From assembly GCA_964609465.1 (NCBI GenBank), contig CAZSSQ010000050.1, positions 1-17,058 on the forward strand: DNA of 17,058 nucleotides, given 5' to 3'. Numbering within the stretch: the stretch's first letter is position 1; each line of letters opens with the position of its first letter. The notes below the pieces were generated by a model that worked only from the letters and a program-made list of their open reading frames with translations, was not told where the DNA came from and ran no database searches. The translations under genes and the position numbers were made by a program. The stretch is from CAVSBT01 sp964609465. Its GTDB lineage: Bacteria; Chloroflexota; Dehalococcoidia; DSTF01; JALHUB01. Of the stretch, positions 1-6,918 are shown in pieces.

Positions 1-2
1 TC

Positions 3-335
3 AAGTGGCTCATGGAGCCCGAGCAGCAGGCCGAGTGGTTCGCCGGCAGCGGCTATCTCCCCGTCAGCCGCTCCGCAGTCAACCTGCCGGTGGCGCAGGA
101 TGTCCTGGCGCAATACCCTCTCTTCCAGGTGGCCTTCGACCTCTACCTCAATGCTCCGGCCAACCCCGCCACCGAGGGGACCATCCTGGGTCCTTTTCAG
201 AAGGTGCGTGAAGCCATCTTCCGGGGCGTGGAAGAGATGCTCTCCGGGGTCAAGGACCCGGATCAGGCCCTGGCGGACGCTGCCGCTAACGCCAACGAAG
301 CCATCGCGGAGTACAACCAGCGGGTGGAAGACTAG
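3..335 (+). CDS. ABC sugar transporter substrate-binding protein, C-terminal part (5' end outside window)
   Basis: This is the last 110 codons of an extracellular solute-binding protein of the family-1 type, which would capture a sugar or oligosaccharide for an ABC importer. The reading frame is open from the first full codon at position 3 and stops at TAG 333-335. It matches the C-terminal lobes of the two complete binding proteins in this window. Shared landmarks are EPEQQAEWFAG, GYLPVS, YPLFQ, the LGPF turn and a closing NEAIAEYNQRV helix. By hand alignment the first 49 residues agree with the 9221-10615 protein at 33 positions, and less well with the 5497-6876 protein. The signal peptide and N-terminal lobe lie outside the window. 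It is the first of three paralogues, and a hairpin follows 21 bases after its stop. The family call is firm; the ligand is unknown. Confidence 0.88.
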   Translation, partial: KWLMEPEQQAEWFAGSGYLPVSRSAVNLPVAQDVLAQYPLFQVAFDLYLNAPANPATEGTILGPFQKVREAIFRGVEEMLSGVKDPDQALADAAANANEAIAEYNQRVED

Positions 336-356
336 GGACCTCGCACAAGGGCAGGT

Positions 357-383
357 CGAGCGAATCCACCGGCGATTCGTTCG
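357..383 (+). terminator. Hairpin after the first binding-protein gene, possible terminator
   Basis: A 10-bp stem (CGAGCGAATC paired with GATTCGTTCG, one G-T wobble) closes a 7-base loop (CACCGGC). It lies 21 bases downstream of the stop codon of the truncated solute-binding gene and upstream of the next promoter. No run of T follows (the next bases are CCTTCCCCC), so it is not a textbook intrinsic terminator. It may instead protect the 3' end of the mRNA or attenuate read-through into the metabolic operon. Confidence 0.45.
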
Positions 384-469
384 CCTTCCCCCACCTGTGA
401 GGCAGGCTCCCGCGGCGGGCCGTTGACGTCGGCCCTCACGAAGCGCGTTGTCGCCTTCTCCGAGAGTGG

Positions 470-498
470 TTGGCCCGTTCAGCAGCGGCTGCTATGAT
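470..498 (+). promoter_or_regulatory. Sigma-70-type promoter for the oxidoreductase operon
   Basis: A -35-like TTGGCC (470-475) and a -10 TATGAT (493-498) are separated by exactly 17 bases. The -10 is extended by TGC directly upstream (490-492). Transcription would begin near 505, about 30 bases before the ATG at 535, with a ribosome-binding site (GAGGAGG, 521-527) in between. The position fits expression of the five-gene operon that follows. It was identified by consensus match only. Confidence 0.6.
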
Positions 499-534
499 GG
501 TCGCGAGGGTTTCGCGTCTCGAGGAGGCGACGAG

Positions 535-1545
535 ATGCGCTTCGCTGTTATCGGTCTCAGTCACGTCCACATCATCGGCATGGCGCAGGACCTGTTGGGT
601 ATGCCCGGCGTCGTCTGCGATGGCTTCTGTCCGGAAGAGACCGCCATCGCTGGGGGTTTCGCGGGCCTGTTCCCCGACCTGCGCCGCCGTCCCCGGGACG
701 AGCTGCTGGCCGACCCGGGCATCGACCTCATCCTCTGCGCCGACGTGAACGGGCTGCGGGGCTCGCTGCTGGTCGCTGCCCTGAAGGCCGGCAAGCACGT
801 GTTCGTGGACAAGCCCCCGATGACCACCCTGGAGGACCTGCACGCGGTCGAGCGTGCTGTGGAGGAGAGCGGCAAGCTCTTCTTCGTCTACTTCGGCGAG
901 CGCTTGGGGAACCCGCTCTCGGTGAAGGCCCGGCAACTGGTTCGAGAGGGCCGCATCGGGCGGACGGTCAACTTCATCGGTCTCGGCCCCCACAAACTGA
1001 GCATCGAGCACCGGCCCGCCTGGATGTTTGACCCCTCCCTCTACGGCGGGATTCTGAACGACATTGCCATCCACCAGGTGGAGCTGTTCGGCTGGCTCAC
1101 GGGCCAGCGCGTGGCCCGGTTCCGCTCCCGGGTGGGCAACTTCGGGACGCCCCAGCATCCCACCTTCGAGGACTTCGGGGACGTCTGGTTCGAAGGCGAT
1201 GGCGGCACCGCCGGCTACGTGAGGGTAGACTGGTTCACTCCCGATGCTCTGCCCGTTTGGGGGGACATCCGGCAGTTGCTGGTCGGCACAGAGGGGACGC
1301 TAGAGATCCGCAGCACCATAAGCGTGGGCTCGGCGGACGCGAAGCCAGCGCTCTTCCTGACCACCCGGAGCAGCGCGCCGGAGCAAGTTGACGTCAGCGA
1401 CGTCGACACCGCCTGGGCGCCCCAGCTCGTGGCCGACATCAGGGACGGCGTCAACCGGCTGATGCCCCACAGCGAGACCTTCGCGGCGCTCAGAGCCGTG
1501 CTTGAGATGGAGAAGCAGGCCGAGCGGATCGGCCCCCGGCCTTAG
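535..1545 (+). CDS. Gfo/Idh/MocA-family NAD(P)-dependent oxidoreductase (first copy)
   Basis: Predicted 336-residue cytoplasmic dehydrogenase of the Gfo/Idh/MocA family, whose members oxidise or reduce hydroxyl/keto groups of sugars and inositols with NAD(P). The ATG at 535 is chosen because GAGGAGG sits 7 bases upstream and translation begins directly with the Rossmann strand (MRFAVIGLSHVH). Longer starts would add an unrelated leader. The usual Gly-x-Gly-x-x-Gly is degenerate here (GLSHVHIIG). The family's E/D-K-P cofactor motif is DKP at residues 92-94. The C-terminal domain carries GGILNDIAIH, giving a D176/H180 pair at the spacing expected for the catalytic Asp and His. It is the first gene after the promoter at 470-498, and the DapA-like gene follows after 16 bases. 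The substrate is unknown; the nonstandard nucleotide loop suggests a divergent subgroup. Confidence 0.87.
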   Translation: MRFAVIGLSHVHIIGMAQDLLGMPGVVCDGFCPEETAIAGGFAGLFPDLRRRPRDELLADPGIDLILCADVNGLRGSLLVAALKAGKHVFVDKPPMTTLEDLHAVERAVEESGKLFFVYFGERLGNPLSVKARQLVREGRIGRTVNFIGLGPHKLSIEHRPAWMFDPSLYGGILNDIAIHQVELFGWLTGQRVARFRSRVGNFGTPQHPTFEDFGDVWFEGDGGTAGYVRVDWFTPDALPVWGDIRQLLVGTEGTLEIRSTISVGSADAKPALFLTTRSSAPEQVDVSDVDTAWAPQLVADIRDGVNRLMPHSETFAALRAVLEMEKQAERIGPRP

Positions 1546-1561
1546 CAGGAAAGGCGCGGCT

Positions 1562-2515
1562 ATGCCCCCTTCAGCCGGCTTGGAACTATCGGGGCTCATT
1601 CCGGCCACCGTGACGCCCCTGACGGGTGACTTCGCCGTCGATGTGCCGGCGCTGAGGTCATACATCCGCTGGTTGAGGGGGTTCGAGGGGGTGAAGGCTC
1701 TGGCGGTCAACATGGACACCGGCGAGGGCCCGCACCTCAGTCAGGAGGAGCGCCGGCGCGTGCTGGAAACGTATGCCGATGAGATACAGGGCCAGACGCC
1801 TCTGCTGGCGGGCATCGCCGCCCGCTACACCGCTGAGGCCGTAGAGTTGGCGCGAGACGCCGCTTCCCTCGGGGCCTCCGGCCTCGTCATCTTCCCCATC
1901 CCGGTCTTCGCTGGCGAGCTGCTTCCCCCTGAGGTGCCCTTCGAGTATCACGCTGCCATCGCCCGCGCAACGGACTTGCCCCTCGTCCTGTTCCAGCTCC
2001 AGCCCGCACTGGGTGGGGTCATCTTTACGCCCGAGGCCTTGCGGCGCCTGCTGGAGATCGACCAGGTGGTGGCGATCAAGGAGGCCTCCTTCGATCGGGG
2101 CTGCTTTGCGGAGACGGCCGGTCTGCTTGCGTCAGCGCCCCGTCGCATCGCCCTCCTCACCGGCAACGACAACTTTATCCTGGACTCGTTCCTGGCCGGT
2201 GCGGACGGTGCGCTCATTGGGATGGGGACGGTGGCCATCGCCGAGCAGGTGGACATGATAGCGAAGGCCAAGGCCGGCGACGAGGCGGGCGCGCGTCGGA
2301 TCGAACGAACAGTGGTGGAACCGCTGGCCGAGGTGCTCTTCGCGAGGCCTGTCCGCAACTATCGAGCCCGCATCAAGGAGGCCCTCCGGCTCCTGGGGGT
2401 GCTGCCCAACGCTGTCGTCCGGCCGCCTCTCCTGCCGCTGGATGGAGGCGAGCGCCGCGCCCTGGCCGACGCGTTGACGGGCCAGCAACTGGCCGCCCCG
2501 GCCCGTGGGAGATAG
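1562..2515 (+). CDS. DapA/NanA-family (class I, Schiff-base) aldolase, lyase or dehydratase
   Basis: Predicted 317-residue TIM-barrel enzyme of the dihydrodipicolinate synthase / N-acetylneuraminate lyase family, which forms or splits bonds next to a 2-keto acid through a lysine Schiff base. The ATG at 1562 has AGGAAAGG about 7 bases upstream. The protein opens with GLIPATVTPLTGDFAVD, the usual first strand. The TGE turn is at 53-55, the Schiff-base lysine is K173 in VVAIKEAS, and the substrate-pocket strand is LLTGNDN (198-204). The conserved YNxP catalytic Tyr position reads LFQLQP, so Phe144 probably replaces Tyr. With sugar dehydrogenases on both sides, a keto-deoxy sugar-acid aldolase or dehydratase is more likely than lysine biosynthesis. 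The exact reaction cannot be assigned. Confidence 0.85.
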   Translation: MPPSAGLELSGLIPATVTPLTGDFAVDVPALRSYIRWLRGFEGVKALAVNMDTGEGPHLSQEERRRVLETYADEIQGQTPLLAGIAARYTAEAVELARDAASLGASGLVIFPIPVFAGELLPPEVPFEYHAAIARATDLPLVLFQLQPALGGVIFTPEALRRLLEIDQVVAIKEASFDRGCFAETAGLLASAPRRIALLTGNDNFILDSFLAGADGALIGMGTVAIAEQVDMIAKAKAGDEAGARRIERTVVEPLAEVLFARPVRNYRARIKEALRLLGVLPNAVVRPPLLPLDGGERRALADALTGQQLAAPARGR

Positions 2516-2521
2516 CGGGGC

Positions 2522-3643
2522 ATGACCCATCCCATTGGCATCGGGATCATTGGGACGGGCGAGATCTCCGTCCTCCATGCCGCAGCCTATCAAGCGCTGG
2601 GCGAGCGCGTGCGCCTGGCGGCCGTGGCTGACATCGACATGGACCGGCCCCGCGCTCTGGCGAAGCACTTCACCATCCCCGCCGTGTATGAGGACTACCA
2701 GCAGCTCCTGGCAGATCCCGGTGTGCAGGCGGTAAGCATCTGCACGCCGCCCTTCCTCCACGTGCAGCAGAGCGTGGAAGCGCTGGAGGCTGGCAAGCAC
2801 GTCCTCTGTGAGAAGCCGGTGGCTGCCAACATGGCCGGCCTGGACAGCATCGCTGCCGCGCAGCGGGCCGCGGGTCGCGTCTTCTCCGGCGTGTTCCAGA
2901 GCCGCTTTGGACAGGGAGCGCGGCAGGTCAAGGCTCTCATGGAGCGGGGGCGCTTCGGCCGTCTGCTCCTGGGGCTCACGCACTCGCTTTGGATGAGGGA
3001 CACTGCCTATTACGATGTCTGGTGGCGTGGCTCCTGGGCCCAGGAGTGCGGGGGCGCCAGCGTTAGTCAGGCCCTTCACGGCATCGACATGCTTCTGTGG
3101 CTGATGGGCGAGCCTTCTCACGTCTGGGCTGAGGCCGACACGCTGAAGATGGACATCGAGGTGGACGACACGGCCGCTGCGGTAGTGCGCTTCCGGAGCG
3201 GCGCCCTGGGCCAGATCCTGGCCACCGTCAACTGCCAGGACAACCGTAGCCGCCTGGAGGTGTACGGAACGGCCCTGCACGCCGTCTCGTCGGAGGATGC
3301 CTACCAGTCCACCAAGGACCCCTTCCACCTCTCGGCCGCCGACCCGGCTTACCTGGAGAGCGTGCAGAGAGAGGCAGACGAACTGGTCCCTTCCGGCCCG
3401 CCTTACCTGCAGCTCGGGATGATGGAGGACTTTGTGGGCGCCCTGGAGGAGGGCCGAGAGCCGCTGGTCACTCTCGCTGAGTGCCGCCGGTCGCTGGAGC
3501 TGGTCACGGCGCTGTACCGGTCGGCCATGACCGGTGAGATGGTGAGCTTTCCCATCGAAAAGACGGATCCCTTCTACTCCTGCATCCCTCCGGAGGGGAT
3601 GAGCCTGCCGGGGACGGCCCGGCATCGAGGGGGGACATCATGA
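2522..3643 (+). CDS. Gfo/Idh/MocA-family NAD(P)-dependent oxidoreductase (second copy)
   Basis: Predicted 373-residue cytoplasmic sugar dehydrogenase. The N-terminal Rossmann fold is canonical (IGIIGTGEIS, Gly11 and Gly13), with the E-K-P cofactor motif at residues 97-99 (KHVLCEKP). The C-terminal domain has GGASVSQALHGID with the family His at 186, but the position four residues before it is Ser182 rather than Asp or Asn. The gene starts 6 bases after the DapA-like gene with only a weak ribosome-binding site (GCGGGG), and its TGA overlaps the cupin ATG (ATGA). Both features point to translational coupling. It is clearly diverged from the 535-1545 protein, so the two probably act on different intermediates, for example one oxidation and one reduction. 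The substrate is unknown. Confidence 0.9.
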   Translation: MTHPIGIGIIGTGEISVLHAAAYQALGERVRLAAVADIDMDRPRALAKHFTIPAVYEDYQQLLADPGVQAVSICTPPFLHVQQSVEALEAGKHVLCEKPVAANMAGLDSIAAAQRAAGRVFSGVFQSRFGQGARQVKALMERGRFGRLLLGLTHSLWMRDTAYYDVWWRGSWAQECGGASVSQALHGIDMLLWLMGEPSHVWAEADTLKMDIEVDDTAAAVVRFRSGALGQILATVNCQDNRSRLEVYGTALHAVSSEDAYQSTKDPFHLSAADPAYLESVQREADELVPSGPPYLQLGMMEDFVGALEEGREPLVTLAECRRSLELVTALYRSAMTGEMVSFPIEKTDPFYSCIPPEGMSLPGTARHRGGTS

Positions 3644-3993
3644 CAGAGATGGCCACGGGAAAGTTCCTGATTCGGCACCTGTCGGAGGTGCCGGAGGAGC
3701 GCGGTGTCTGCGGCTTCCGGAGAACCCTGATTACCGCCGCCGATACGCCGGCGGTCAACGTATCGCACCTGAGGATCGACAACTCCCGCTACCACTATCA
3801 CGGTCAGATGACCGAGCTCTACTACGTTCTCTCAGGCAGCGGGACCATCACCCTGGACGCCGAGACCTATCCCGTTCAGGCGGGCGACATCGTGCTCATC
3901 CGGCCGGGCGTCTGGCACACGTCGGAAGGGGACATGACCGTCCTCATCACAGGTGTGCCGGCCGGCGAAGCGACGGACATCTTCTTCGAATAG
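3640..3993 (+). CDS. Small single-domain cupin protein
   Basis: Predicted 117-residue metal-binding beta-barrel. Cupin motif 1 is present as HYHGQMTELYYVLSGSG, giving H52, H54 and E59 as likely metal ligands. Motif 2 is DIVLIRPGVWH, with the fourth ligand H93. The length is typical of single-domain cupins, which include sugar isomerases and epimerases, dioxygenases and ligand-binding proteins. It is translated from an ATG overlapping the stop of the preceding oxidoreductase (ATGA), with GAGGGGGG just upstream, so it is part of the same operon. The context suggests sugar isomerisation or epimerisation, but the sequence does not show which reaction. No signal peptide is seen. Confidence 0.85.
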   Translation: MTEMATGKFLIRHLSEVPEERGVCGFRRTLITAADTPAVNVSHLRIDNSRYHYHGQMTELYYVLSGSGTITLDAETYPVQAGDIVLIRPGVWHTSEGDMTVLITGVPAGEATDIFFE

Positions 3994-4005
3994 CGGTGGT
4001 CTTCG

Positions 4006-5400
4006 GTGGCCTTCTTCACCTACCGCTCCCTGGGCGACCTGCGTGCCGCCATTCGCGAGCAGGGGGTCGACCTCGGTTGCGACGAGGAGATCCGCCTGCT
4101 TACGCAGTCCATCACTATCGGCGAGCGGGTCGCTGGCAACCGCATGGCCGTCCACCCGATGGAGGGCTGTGACGCCACGCCCGACGGGCGCCCCGGTGAG
4201 CTCACCTTCCGGCGCTGGCGCCGCTTCGGGGAAGGCGGCGCTAAGCTCATATGGGGCGAGGCGACGGCGATCTGCCCGGAGGGGCGGGCCAACCCCCGAC
4301 AGCTCCTCCTTGATGAAGCCACAGCCCCCGATTTTCGCCGGCTCCTGACCGAGACGCGCGAGGCCCACAGGCGTCGCTTCGGCAGGGACGATGACCTGCT
4401 GGTGGGCGTTCAGCTCACTCATTCCGGGCGCTGGAGTCACCTGAGGCCGGTGCTGGCCCACCACGCGCCCACGATCGACGCCGTCACCTGGCTGGATCGG
4501 GCCGGCGGGGAGCGCCTGCCGCCGGACTATCCCCTCATCTCCGATGCCGAGCTGGAGGCGCTGGGGGAGCGATTCGTGGAGGCCGCAGTGCTGGCGGCTC
4601 GCGTCGGCTTTGATTTCGTCGATGTCAAGCAGTGTCACACCTACCTGCTGAATGAACTGCTGGCTGCCAGGAACCGCCCCGGTCGCTACGGCGGCCCCTT
4701 CGAGAACCGCTGCCGGCTGGTGCTGGACATCGTGCGGGAGGTTCGCGGCCGCCTGGGCCGCGACTTCCTGCTCGCCACCCGCCTGAACGTCTACGACGGC
4801 GTGCCCTTCGGCGAGAGCGTCCACTCTTCCCTTCCCTATGAGGAGGGATGGGGCGTGGACAGCCGGGAGCCCTCCCAGTCTGACCTCTCGGAGCCCATCC
4901 GCCTTGTCGGCCTGCTCAAGGAGCAAGGCCTGCGTCTGGTCAATCTCAGCATGGGCAGCCCTTACTTCAACCCCCACATTGGGCGCCCCTTCGAGCGGCC
5001 GCCGGTGGACGGTTACCCGGCTCCAGAGCACCCTCTTCAAGGCGTGGCGCGGCACGTGGAGACGGCAGCGGCGGTGCAGCAGGCGCACCCGGGCGTGATA
5101 ATGGTGGGGACAGGCTATAGCTGGCTCAGGCACTTCGCGCTTAACGTGGGCGAGGCCAGCGTGCGGGCCGGACGCATCTCCATGGTAGGGCTGGGCCGGG
5201 GCGCGCTGGCCCATCCCGAGTTCGCCGCCGAAGTGCTGCGCAGCGGTCGCATGAGCCCCGCGAAGGCCTGTCTGGGCGTGAGCTATTGCACCGCGCTGAT
5301 GCGGGCCAAGAACAAAGAGGTGGGACAGTTCCCGGTGGGCTGCGTTCCCCGCGACCCGCTCTACGTGCCCTACTTTCGCCAGGCCTACCCCCGGCGCTAG
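4006..5400 (+). CDS. Old Yellow Enzyme-family FMN oxidoreductase (ene-reductase type)
   Basis: Predicted 464-residue TIM-barrel flavoprotein of the OYE / 2,4-dienoyl-CoA reductase family. The start is GTG at 4006: an in-frame TAG lies only 12 bases upstream, and the next ATG (4144) would delete the first barrel strand. GGTGGT serves as a weak ribosome-binding site. Family landmarks are NRMAVHPMEG (45-54), LIWGEATAI (81-89), the FMN-site QLTHSGR (136-142), CHTYLLNELLAARNR with H211, YGGPFENR (228-235) and a phosphate-binding C-terminal region (SMVGLGRGALAHPEF). Longer family members bind a 4Fe-4S cluster through four Cys after the barrel. Here Cys422, Cys428 and Cys446 remain, but the expected CxxC partner is Val425. 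It is last in the tight operon and may reduce an activated C=C bond or a keto group on a sugar-derived intermediate; this role is inferred from context. Confidence 0.86.
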   Translation: MAFFTYRSLGDLRAAIREQGVDLGCDEEIRLLTQSITIGERVAGNRMAVHPMEGCDATPDGRPGELTFRRWRRFGEGGAKLIWGEATAICPEGRANPRQLLLDEATAPDFRRLLTETREAHRRRFGRDDDLLVGVQLTHSGRWSHLRPVLAHHAPTIDAVTWLDRAGGERLPPDYPLISDAELEALGERFVEAAVLAARVGFDFVDVKQCHTYLLNELLAARNRPGRYGGPFENRCRLVLDIVREVRGRLGRDFLLATRLNVYDGVPFGESVHSSLPYEEGWGVDSREPSQSDLSEPIRLVGLLKEQGLRLVNLSMGSPYFNPHIGRPFERPPVDGYPAPEHPLQGVARHVETAAAVQQAHPGVIMVGTGYSWLRHFALNVGEASVRAGRISMVGLGRGALAHPEFAAEVLRSGRMSPAKACLGVSYCTALMRAKNKEVGQFPVGCVPRDPLYVPYFRQAYPRR

Positions 5401-5425
5401 GAGCGCCCGAGGACGCCACGAGCAA

Positions 5426-5439
5426 GCGTGAAGTCACGC
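5426..5439. promoter_or_regulatory. 14-bp inverted repeat, candidate operator
   Basis: GCGTGA-AG-TCACGC is a perfect 6+6 inverted repeat with a 2-base centre. It lies 25 bases after the stop of the flavin oxidoreductase gene and about 57 bases before the start of the second binding-protein gene. The loop is too short for an RNA hairpin, which favours a dimeric regulator site on DNA. No matching copy was seen upstream of 535, 6919 or 9221, so this is a single-copy candidate. Confidence 0.3.
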
Positions 5440-5496
5440 GGGAGCCATTGTGGAGCCTTGGAGAGAGGGTCAGACATGGGCAGAGGAGGTTTCCCG

Positions 5497-6876
5497 ATGA
5501 ACGTACGAGCCGTTCTGACCGCCTTGGGCCTCATTTTCGTCGTCCTGGCGGGAGCAGCGTGCGGCGGGGGCAAAGAGAGTGCTCCCTCGCCTACGCCGCC
5601 GCGGCAAATAGCCACCCCTTCCGGGCCCGTCACCATCTCGTTCTGGCACGTGGCGACAGGCTCCCCCAAGGACACCCTCACACGCCTCACAGACCAGTTC
5701 AATGCCTCTCAGGACAGGATCACGGTCTCGCTCGTGTTTCAGGGCACGTACGATGACAACATGAACAAGATCCTGGCCTCTCTTAGTTCAGGCGACCTGC
5801 CGGCCCTGGCTCAGCTCGACGATCCCAAGACGCAGCTAGTAGCCGACAGTGGAGCGGTGGTGCCGGTGCAGGACTTCATCGATGCAGAGGGATACGACCT
5901 CTCGGACTTCATGCCCCAGGTGCTGGGCTACTACCGGGTTGGGGGCCGCCTGCTCGGCATGCCCTTCAACGTCACGAACCCCATTCTGTACTACAACAAG
6001 AAGGCCTTCGAGAAAGCGGGGCTCGACCCCGAGCAGCCTCCACGCACGCTCGACGAGGTGCGCGAGTACTCCCAGAAGATAGTCGATGCCGGCGTTGCGC
6101 CGCACGGCATTGCCCTCGACATCAACCCGTGGTACTTCGAGCAGATGCTCTCCAAGGCGGGAGCCGAGTTCCTGAACAACGGAAACGGTCGGGAGGCGCG
6201 GGCCACCGAGGCGACCTTCGACGGCAACGAGGGGCTGGCGATATTCACCTGGTGGAAGGACATGGTAGCGTCTGGGCTGGCCCTGAACGTGGGCCGCAAC
6301 CCGACTGGTGCCGACCAGATCCTGGCAATAGCGTCCCAGCAGGCGGAGATGACGATCGGCTCCGTGTCCGCCCTGCGTACGGTGGTCAACCTTCTTCAGA
6401 GCGGGCAATACCCTGACATCGAGCTGGGAACGGGTCCACTGCCCACTCTGCCCGGTGGCACGGGTGGGGTCGTGGTGGGCGGCGGCGCCCTCTACATCAT
6501 GGCCAGCCGCCCGCCCGAGGAGCAGGAGGCGGCCTGGGAGTACATCAGGTTCCTGTCGTCGGCGGAGACGCAGGCGGAGTGGTTCAGCGGCACCGGCTAC
6601 ATCCCTACCCGAGTATCGTCTCTCGACCTCGCGGCTGCCCAGGAGGCGGTCGCCCAGTACCCACAGTTCCAGGTGGCTGTCAACCAGCTAGCCGAGTCGC
6701 CGACCACGACGGCGGCCGCTGGCCCGCTCTTGGGCCCCTACGCCCAGGTACGGGCAGCGGTCGCGAGCGCCATTGAGGAGATGCTCCTGACGGAAAAGGA
6801 TCCGGCCGCCGCTCTGGCCGACGCGGCCGCTCAGGCGAACGAAGCGATTCAGGACTACAATAGCCGCGTCCAGTAG
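5497..6876 (+). CDS. ABC sugar transporter substrate-binding lipoprotein (second paralogue)
   Basis: Predicted 459-residue extracellular solute-binding protein of family 1 (UgpB/MalE-like). The start at 5497 is set by AGAGGAGGT (5482-5490) 6 bases upstream. An ATG at 5476 is possible but has no comparable site. The N-terminus is a short positive segment and a hydrophobic helix ending LAGAAC, so Cys22 is the likely lipidated residue, followed by a Gly/Ser/Pro-rich tether. The mature domain begins VTISFWH, includes MPFNVTNPILYYNKKAFEKAG (hinge and ligand region, about 150-172), and ends with the NEAIQDYNSRV helix shared with its paralogues. The lipobox is unusual (Gly at -3, Leu at -5). No permease or ATPase gene lies nearby. 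It follows the flavoenzyme gene by 96 bases and precedes the 736-residue protein by 42. The ligand is unknown, probably a saccharide. Confidence 0.9.
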   Translation: MNVRAVLTALGLIFVVLAGAACGGGKESAPSPTPPRQIATPSGPVTISFWHVATGSPKDTLTRLTDQFNASQDRITVSLVFQGTYDDNMNKILASLSSGDLPALAQLDDPKTQLVADSGAVVPVQDFIDAEGYDLSDFMPQVLGYYRVGGRLLGMPFNVTNPILYYNKKAFEKAGLDPEQPPRTLDEVREYSQKIVDAGVAPHGIALDINPWYFEQMLSKAGAEFLNNGNGREARATEATFDGNEGLAIFTWWKDMVASGLALNVGRNPTGADQILAIASQQAEMTIGSVSALRTVVNLLQSGQYPDIELGTGPLPTLPGGTGGVVVGGGALYIMASRPPEEQEAAWEYIRFLSSAETQAEWFSGTGYIPTRVSSLDLAAAQEAVAQYPQFQVAVNQLAESPTTTAAAGPLLGPYAQVRAAVASAIEEMLLTEKDPAAALADAAAQANEAIQDYNSRVQ

Positions 6877-6918
6877 CTTCTTTGCCAGCGTCCGGCTCTC
6901 GTCGGTGGGAGGTGACCC

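Noticed and set aside
448..534. Upstream start for the first Gfo/Idh gene, adding 29 residues
   Set aside because: The extension covers the promoter -10 and the ribosome-binding site, and the Rossmann strand begins directly at the ATG at 535.
2132..3625. Open frame of 497 codons on the minus strand opposite the DapA-like and second Gfo/Idh genes, and a similar 460-codon frame at 3832-5214
   Set aside because: Both cross the boundaries of well-supported plus-strand genes and have no recognisable motifs.
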